Assembly: GCF_005047655.1 (NCBI RefSeq)
Contig: NZ_SUKF01000002.1
Coordinates: 248,001 to 312,000 of the forward strand
DNA length: 64,000 bases
DNA from: Sinimarinibacterium arenosum
GTDB taxonomy: Bacteria > Pseudomonadota > Gammaproteobacteria > Nevskiales > Nevskiaceae
Direction of reading: 5' to 3'
Below are positions 59,338 to 64,000 of this stretch, piece by piece. The position numbers and the translations under genes are program-made. How positions within the stretch are numbered: the stretch's first letter is position 1; each line of letters begins with the position of its first letter. Under the pieces are notes generated by a model, which was not told the origin of the DNA, searched no databases, and was given only the letters and a program-made list of their open reading frames with translations.

Positions 59338-60909
59338 ATGCGAAAGCTTAGTGGCTTTGCTGCACTCCTGTTGCTTCCGGCACTCGCCGGCGCACAGCCT
59401 TCAATAGAACTCAGCGTGCTCGGACGTCATTCGACTGGCCTGTTCGACGCCGGCGCAGCTGAAATCCCAACATTCGATCCGCAAACGCAGCGCGCGTTCG
59501 TGGTCAACGTTGCCGATCACGCCATTGATGTCCTGGATCTGAGCGATCCCGGCCAGCCACTGAAGATCGCAGCTATCGACGTCAGTCCTTTTGGCGCCGC
59601 GGCAAACAGCGTCGCGGTCAGTCAAGGGCTGCTCGCTGCCGCAATCGAGGCTGAGGTCAGGACCGACCCAGGCGTTGTCGCCTTCTTCGACACCGCCACG
59701 CTGGCACTTAAAGGCACTTTCGACGTCGGCGCGCTCCCCGACATGGTTACGTTCAGCCCGGACGGCCGCTACGCAGTGGTCGCCAACGAAGGCGAACCCA
59801 GTGCCGACTACAGTATTGACCCTGAAGGCTCGGTCAGCATCATTGACATCAAGCGGCGGCGCATGCGGGCACGGCAGGTGCGCTTCGACAATATCGATCG
59901 CGGCCAGCGACGCCAGGTTCTGGAAGCGTCCGGCGTCCGCATCTTCGGACCTGGAGCCAGCGTTGCCCAGGATCTGGAGCCCGAGTACATCGCAATCAGT
60001 CCGGACAGCCGCTACGCCTATGTCACACTGCAGGAGAACAATGCCATTGCGGTGATCGATCTTCGGCGCGGCAACGTACAGGCCATACACGCACTTGGCC
60101 GCAAGGATCACCGGTTGCCCGGTAACGGACTGGATGCCAGCGACAAGGACGACGCGATCAACATCGCAAGTTGGCCAGTCCAAGGCATGTACATGCCCGA
60201 CTCAATTGCAATGTATGTCGTGGGCAGCGAGCGCTATCTGGTCACCGCCAATGAAGGCGATGCCCGTGAATACGGCGATTATGTCGAGGAGGCGCGGATC
60301 AAGGATCTGCTGCTCGATCCAACAGCATTCCCCGACGCCGAGGCTCTTCAGCAGAACGATGCGATTGGTCGTCTGACGGTCAGCACGGCGTCCGGAGACA
60401 TCGACGGCGATGGCGATTTCGATCGGCTCGATGTTTTCGGCGCGCGCTCGTTCTCGATCTGGACCGAGAGCGGCGATCTGGTCTACGACTCCGGTGACGC
60501 GTTCGAACAGATCACGGCCGAGGTGCTGACCGAGCATTTCAACGCCAACAACGACGGCAACAAGGCTGACAACCGCAGCGACAACAAAGGACCGGAACCG
60601 GAAGGCGTTGCGCTGGGACGTATCGACGGTCGCGATTACGCGTTCATCGGCCTGGAACGGGTTGGCGGCATCATGGTCTACGACATCAGCAACCCGATTG
60701 CACCGGAATTTGTGCAGTACATCAATCCGCGCGATTTTGATGTCGATCCCGAGGAGAATCTCGCACAAGCCGGCGATCTGGGACCTGAGGGTCTGCACTT
60801 CATCAACGCCGAAGACAGTCCCAATGGCCAGCCGCTGCTGATCGTAGGCAACGAAATCAGTGGCACCACCACGGTGTACCAGATCAATATCGGCGGCATC
60901 GACCTGTAA
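59338..60909 (+). CDS. Choice-of-anchor I family secreted protein
   Basis: The 523-residue protein has a signal peptide (MRKLSGFAALLLLPALAGAQ) and a long beta-propeller-like body of repeated blades (RAFVVNVADHAIDVLDLSDP, DMVTFSPDGRYAVVANEGEP, YIAISPDSRYAYVTLQENNA, AFIGLERVGGIMVYDIS), the mark of the choice-of-anchor I domain, which also occurs in bacterial alkaline-phosphatase-like and adhesion proteins. No C-terminal anchor is seen here, so it is probably periplasmic or secreted. Calcium-type Asp-rich loops (DIDGDGDFDRLD) occur in the middle. The 59226-59337 gap holds no gene. Confidence 0.85.
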   Translation: MRKLSGFAALLLLPALAGAQPSIELSVLGRHSTGLFDAGAAEIPTFDPQTQRAFVVNVADHAIDVLDLSDPGQPLKIAAIDVSPFGAAANSVAVSQGLLAAAIEAEVRTDPGVVAFFDTATLALKGTFDVGALPDMVTFSPDGRYAVVANEGEPSADYSIDPEGSVSIIDIKRRRMRARQVRFDNIDRGQRRQVLEASGVRIFGPGASVAQDLEPEYIAISPDSRYAYVTLQENNAIAVIDLRRGNVQAIHALGRKDHRLPGNGLDASDKDDAINIASWPVQGMYMPDSIAMYVVGSERYLVTANEGDAREYGDYVEEARIKDLLLDPTAFPDAEALQQNDAIGRLTVSTASGDIDGDGDFDRLDVFGARSFSIWTESGDLVYDSGDAFEQITAEVLTEHFNANNDGNKADNRSDNKGPEPEGVALGRIDGRDYAFIGLERVGGIMVYDISNPIAPEFVQYINPRDFDVDPEENLAQAGDLGPEGLHFINAEDSPNGQPLLIVGNEISGTTTVYQINIGGIDL

Positions 60910-60916
60910 GTGCGAT

Positions 60917-60954
60917 CAGGCAGGCCGGCGACATCGGTGTCTACGGCCTGCCTG
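60917..60954. terminator. Hairpin between convergent choice-of-anchor I and mtip genes
   Basis: CAGGCAGGCCG (60917-60927) pairs with CGGCCTGCCTG (60944-60954), an 11-pair stem with a 16-base loop. It could end transcription from both sides. No U tract. Confidence 0.55.
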
Positions 60955-60969
60955 CAATTCGAGCAGAGA

Positions 60970-61761
60970 TCAGACCGATTCGGAGTGAATTTCCGGCAAT
61001 GCGGCCGTCAACAGCGCGCGCACCTTGCTCATTCCGTTTTCGATCGACTGCTCGATCTCCGCGTGGATATTGCCCAGACCTTTCACCCCCGCGGCCCAGT
61101 TCACGGATACCGCAATGCACGCGTAGTTCAGACCCAGTTCGCGCGCCAGCGCCGCTTCCGGCATGCCGGTCATGCCGATCATGTCAGCCCCATCGCGTTG
61201 CATCCTGCGCACTTCAGCCGCTGACTCCAGCCGGGGCCCCTGCGTCACCGCCATCACTCCCTGCCCGGCGATCCGCGTGGCGGATGCCCGCGCCGTATCG
61301 AGCAGCACCGAGCGCAGTGCCGGCGCATACGGCTGGGTGAATTCGACGTGATCCAGCGGCGCGCCTTCGCTGCCGTCGGAATAGGTGTGCTCGCGACCCC
61401 AGGTGTAGTCGATCAGATCGTAGGGAATGGCGATCTCGCCCGGCGCGAACCAGTCGGCGATGCCCCCGACCGCAGCAATTGCGATCACCGAGCGCACACC
61501 AGCATCGGCCAGTGCCCGCAGGTTGGCGCGGTAGTTGATCGCGTGCGGGGGAATTTTGTGACCCTCGCCATGTCGCGCCAGAAAGATCGCCGGCGTCGCA
61601 TCCAGCATGCCGTCCAGCAATGGCGCGCTGGGGGCACCATACGGGGTCTGCGCCGCGTGCTGTGCGATAACCTGCAGCCCGGGCCACTGATTCATGCCAG
61701 TCCCGCCGATGACAGCGACCCGCGCCGCAGCGCGCTGCGTGTTGGCCCCTTGCTCGTTCAT
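60970..61761 (-). CDS. S-methyl-5'-thioinosine phosphorylase (MTIP)
   Basis: Start ATG at 61761 (MNEQGANTQRAAARV), 263 residues. Purine nucleoside phosphorylase/MTAP-type fold with VIGGTGMNQWPG, FLARHGEGHKIPPHAINY, VIAIAAVGGIAD, TQGPRLESAAEVRRM and DMIGMTGMPEAALAREL. The TGMPEAALA region and context match the Pseudomonas PA3004-type MTIP, which splits methylthioinosine to hypoxanthine; MTAP proper cannot be excluded without a comparison. It overlaps the hpt stop by four bases, so product hypoxanthine can pass to Hpt. Confidence 0.82.
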   Translation of the reverse strand: MNEQGANTQRAAARVAVIGGTGMNQWPGLQVIAQHAAQTPYGAPSAPLLDGMLDATPAIFLARHGEGHKIPPHAINYRANLRALADAGVRSVIAIAAVGGIADWFAPGEIAIPYDLIDYTWGREHTYSDGSEGAPLDHVEFTQPYAPALRSVLLDTARASATRIAGQGVMAVTQGPRLESAAEVRRMQRDGADMIGMTGMPEAALARELGLNYACIAVSVNWAAGVKGLGNIHAEIEQSIENGMSKVRALLTAALPEIHSESV

Positions 61762-62315
61762 AGTCCCTTGACCGCGTAGATGGCCGGCAGCTGCCGCCAG
61801 TACTCGTGGTAGTCCATGCCGCAACCGAAGACGTAGCGATCTTCGACTGACAGCCCGATGTACTCGGCGTGGGCCCCTGTCGCACGACGCTGATGATGTT
61901 TTTCCGCCAGCACCGCAACGGCCAGCGACGCCGGCGCCAGTGCCTGCAACTCGGCCCGAATCGCGACCAGTGTGTGACCTTCATCGAGGATGTCGTCGAT
62001 CACAACAATGTGGCGACCGCGAATGCGTTCAGGAGCCGGACGTCGCTTCCACTCGAGGCCGCCACCCTCAGTGGCACCGCGATAGCGCGTCGCGTGCAGG
62101 TAATCGATTTCCAGCGGAAACTGCAGCCGTCCGCTGATCTCGGCCGTGGCCTGCACGCCACCGATCATCACGCACAGCAGCAGCGGATTGCGCTGCGCAT
62201 AGTCCGCCGTCAGCGCCGCGGCAACGCGATCGTAAGCCTGCTGCACCGATGCGGCATCGTGAAGACAATCGGCCTCGCGCAACACCGCATGCGCCTGTTC
62301 GATGCTGACACTCAT
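61758..62315 (-). CDS. hpt: Hypoxanthine-guanine phosphoribosyltransferase
   Basis: Start ATG at 62315 (MSVSIEQAHAVLREADC), 185 residues. The PRPP-binding loop is VIDDILDEGHTLVAIRA, and EIDYLHATRYRG and CGMDYHEYWRQLPAIY are the usual purine-site regions. It converts hypoxanthine and PRPP to IMP. It overlaps the phosphorylase gene, and nagZ lies upstream with a 28-base gap. Confidence 0.93.
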   Translation of the reverse strand: MSVSIEQAHAVLREADCLHDAASVQQAYDRVAAALTADYAQRNPLLLCVMIGGVQATAEISGRLQFPLEIDYLHATRYRGATEGGGLEWKRRPAPERIRGRHIVVIDDILDEGHTLVAIRAELQALAPASLAVAVLAEKHHQRRATGAHAEYIGLSVEDRYVFGCGMDYHEYWRQLPAIYAVKGL

Positions 62316-62343
62316 GTGGCCTCCGTGTTCACAGACCGCGACA

Positions 62344-63291
62344 TCACTGCGGCCGTCGGTACATGCGCTTGATGCGATCGGAAGCAACCTTGCCCGGCTT
62401 CACATCCTTCAGCGCTTCGAGCAGTTCCAGCACGGCGGGACGATCGTTGCACACCGGCAGCATGTCGCAACCCGCGGCCAGCGCCATGCGCGCACGCTCC
62501 TCCATACTGCCGACCGCAGCCGCACCGCCCATCGACAGGTCATCGCAGAACAGTGTGCCGGCAAAGTCCATCTCGCGCCGCAGGATGTCCTGGATCCACT
62601 TACGCGAAAGCGACGCAGGCGTTTCGTCGACGCTGGGGTAGCGCACATGCGCCATCATCAGCGATTCAATGCCATCGGCGATCAGCGCTGCAAACGGCAT
62701 CAGCTCGGTCGCCCGCAACTCGGCCTCGGAGCGCCGATCGATCGGCAGTTCGACATGCGAATCGGCGGTCACCGCGCCGTGTCCCGGAAAGTGCTTGCCG
62801 GTGGCGGCATGCCCGGCGGCATTGAGCCCGGCACGAAACGCCCGCGCCAGCTCAACCACGATCTCGCAGCGATCCGAAAATGCGCGATCACCAATCACGG
62901 TACTGACACCGTGATCGATATCGAGCACCGGCGCAAAGCTGAGGTCGATGCCGAAGCTCGACAGCTCGGTGCCGATCGCAAGCCCCGCCGCTTTCACATC
63001 CAACAACGCCTGCTGCGCGTCTTCGCAGTAGCGCTGACCAAAGCCACGCATCGAAGGCACGCGCGAGAACCCGACGCGAAAGCGTTGTACGCGCCCGCCC
63101 TCGTGATCCACCGCCAACAACAACCGCGGACTGCGCAGCGACAGGATCTCGTCGCACAACGCCTTGAGCTGTTGATGATCTCGGTAGTTGCGGGTGAACA
63201 GAATCACGCCGCCCACCAGAGGATGGCGCAGAACTTCGCGGTCCTCCTCGGTCAATTCCAGACCGCCGACATCAACCATCAGCGGACCCAA
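62344..63291 (-). CDS. nagZ: Beta-N-acetylhexosaminidase NagZ
   Basis: Cytoplasmic glycosidase that removes N-acetylglucosamine from anhydro-muropeptides in peptidoglycan recycling. The TTG at 63291 gives an N-terminus MGPLMVDVGGLELTEEDRE (315 residues) that aligns exactly with E. coli NagZ, and AAAGG stands just upstream; ATGs at 63351 and 63279 are alternatives. Motifs: ILFTRNYRD, DHEGGRVQRF, the catalytic GKHFPGHG and FCDDLSMGGAA. Full length. It follows the L,D-transpeptidase gene by 16 bases with this start. Confidence 0.94.
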   Translation of the reverse strand: MGPLMVDVGGLELTEEDREVLRHPLVGGVILFTRNYRDHQQLKALCDEILSLRSPRLLLAVDHEGGRVQRFRVGFSRVPSMRGFGQRYCEDAQQALLDVKAAGLAIGTELSSFGIDLSFAPVLDIDHGVSTVIGDRAFSDRCEIVVELARAFRAGLNAAGHAATGKHFPGHGAVTADSHVELPIDRRSEAELRATELMPFAALIADGIESLMMAHVRYPSVDETPASLSRKWIQDILRREMDFAGTLFCDDLSMGGAAAVGSMEERARMALAAGCDMLPVCNDRPAVLELLEALKDVKPGKVASDRIKRMYRRPQ

Positions 63292-63307
63292 CAGGCCTTT
63301 GCTTTTG

Positions 63308-63805
63308 TTATTCGTGGAGTTCAACTTCGGTTCCGATACTGATCCATTCATACAGCTCGATGATGTCGCGATTGCGCATCCGCACACAGCCCTTCGACCC
63401 CGGCACCCCTAGACTCTCTTCATGTGGGGTGCCATGGAGATAAATGTAACGCCTGAACGTATCCACACAACCGAGCCGGTTACGTCCCCGCTCGGTTCCC
63501 GACAGCCACAGGATCCGGCTCAGAATCCAGTCGCGGCCCGGAAATTGTGCATCCAGCTCCGGACTCCAAACCTCGCCGGTCCAGCGACGCGCCCGCAGTA
63601 CGGCGCCCGAGGGCAAGCCAGCGCCAATTTTCGCACGGACAATGTGTCGTCCGCGCGGCGTTCCGCCAGAACCATTGATTTCGCTGTTGCCGGTCACCCC
63701 GGTCGATATCACATATTCGGCGTCCAGATGTTCTGCATTCCAGGCGCGCAGCCGCTGCGCGCGCAGATCCACTTCGACATGCCGCGCCACGGTCAACGGC
63801 ACCAT
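63308..63805 (-). CDS. L,D-transpeptidase (YkuD) domain protein
   Basis: Start ATG at 63805 (MVPLTVARHVEVDLRAQ), 165 residues, consisting of little more than the YkuD domain. The catalytic motif is SKGCVRM (about residue 137), with the upstream YLHGTPHEESLG carrying the active-site His. There is no signal peptide in this start, which is odd for an enzyme acting on peptidoglycan; it may be cytoplasmic, linked to recycling through nagZ next door. The start overlaps the end of the upstream CYTH gene by 13 bases. Confidence 0.88.
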   Translation of the reverse strand: MVPLTVARHVEVDLRAQRLRAWNAEHLDAEYVISTGVTGNSEINGSGGTPRGRHIVRAKIGAGLPSGAVLRARRWTGEVWSPELDAQFPGRDWILSRILWLSGTERGRNRLGCVDTFRRYIYLHGTPHEESLGVPGSKGCVRMRNRDIIELYEWISIGTEVELHE

Positions 63806-64000
63806 TCGTCCGGCCAACCGCAATAGGGCTGCAGCGCCAGATCGTGGTTGTAGTAGCGCCGGGCGTCGGTGACTTCCCGCCCCAGCCAATCGGGGCGCAC
63901 AAAGTCCTGGTCCGGATCGCTCAACTCGACCTCGGCGACGATCAGGCCGGCGTTATCGCCGAGAAACTCATCAATCTCCCAAGTGACGCCATCGCGTTCG
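63793..64000 (-). CDS. CYTH-domain protein (5' end cut off)
   Basis: The frame reads in from the right edge and ends at TGA 63793-63795 after 69 visible codons. The visible part, including ERDGVTWEIDEFLGDN, GLIVAEVELSD and WLGREVTDARRYYNH, matches the C-terminal half of the CYTH family, whose acidic tunnel residues bind triphosphate. Members include inorganic triphosphatases and class IV adenylate cyclases. The N-terminus (with ExExK) is outside the window, so the activity cannot be decided. Confidence 0.85.
   Translation of the reverse strand, partial: ERDGVTWEIDEFLGDNAGLIVAEVELSDPDQDFVRPDWLGREVTDARRYYNHDLALQPYCGWPDEWCR

Overview
The window is a densely packed, high-GC chromosomal segment of a gammaproteobacterium. 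Several gene neighbourhoods are typical of that class: rluD/bamD back to back, a PP0621-type gene before pilS-pilR, petABC followed by sspA-sspB, the diaA-yraN-lpoA/rsmI block, mfd-csiV, feoA-feoB, and mtip-hpt-nagZ. The Xanthomonadales/Nevskiales side of the class is my best guess, but nothing in the sequence fixes the genus. There is no prophage, insertion sequence, CRISPR array or rRNA. One tRNA-Ala(CGC) is present. Both ends cut genes: ccoG at the left and a CYTH-domain gene at the right.

Layout. 1-5059 (minus): cbb3 oxidase operon ccoN-O-Q-(46-aa membrane protein)-P-(103-aa membrane protein)-ccoG. 5163-7567 (minus): an overlapping pair, PRPP-synthetase homologue and AMP/thymidine phosphorylase family protein. 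7720-9665: a degenerate GGDEF protein diverging from a tandem universal stress protein. 9715-14049 (plus): a three-gene ABC exporter. 14062-19588: LtrA-like protein, hemN, pgeF, rluD and divergent bamD. 19644-23411 (minus): sucCD and nadE. 23582-26764: PP0621-type protein and pilSR. 26893-29034: GAF protein, soluble histidine kinase and NarL-type regulator. 29252-33078: cytochrome bc1 (petABC) and sspAB. 33162-36410: diaA, yraN, lpoA and rsmI. 36464-42092: DUF885 peptidase, GDYXXLXY/DUF2157 pair and an MFS-acyltransferase fusion. 42273-45680: tRNA-Ala, subtilase, DUF2064 protein and PA3496-like protein. 45723-51528: DUF1631 protein, HNH nuclease and clpB. 51630-54496: remnant of a TonB-dependent receptor beside feoA-feoB and a Cys-rich small protein. 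54614-60909: mfd, csiV, a lipoprotein and a choice-of-anchor-I protein. 60970-64000 (minus): mtip, hpt, nagZ, an L,D-transpeptidase and the CYTH gene.

The theme linking several loci is low-oxygen control. FNR/Anr-type palindromes stand before ccoN (5131-5144), the universal stress protein (8620-8633) and hemN (16877-16890 and 16915-16928). The genes behind them are a high-affinity oxidase, oxygen-independent haem synthesis and a stress protein; the AMP-phosphorylase/PRPP pair sits beside them. The bc1 complex would feed electrons to cbb3. Other readable control sites are a sigma-E-like promoter for bamD inside rluD, a sigma-32-like promoter for clpB, a Fur-like site before feoA, a sigma-70 promoter for the pilSR cluster and a strong terminator after petC.

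The most unusual items are the AMP-phosphorylase/PRPP-synthetase pair next to oxygen-regulated genes, the extra small membrane protein and Cys-tailed CcoQ in the oxidase operon, the two FNR boxes before hemN (one inside the end of pgeF), the split GAF/kinase/regulator system resembling NreABC in layout, and the frame-broken TonB-receptor remnant upstream of feo. All family assignments are from recognition of motifs and gene order; no search was run.
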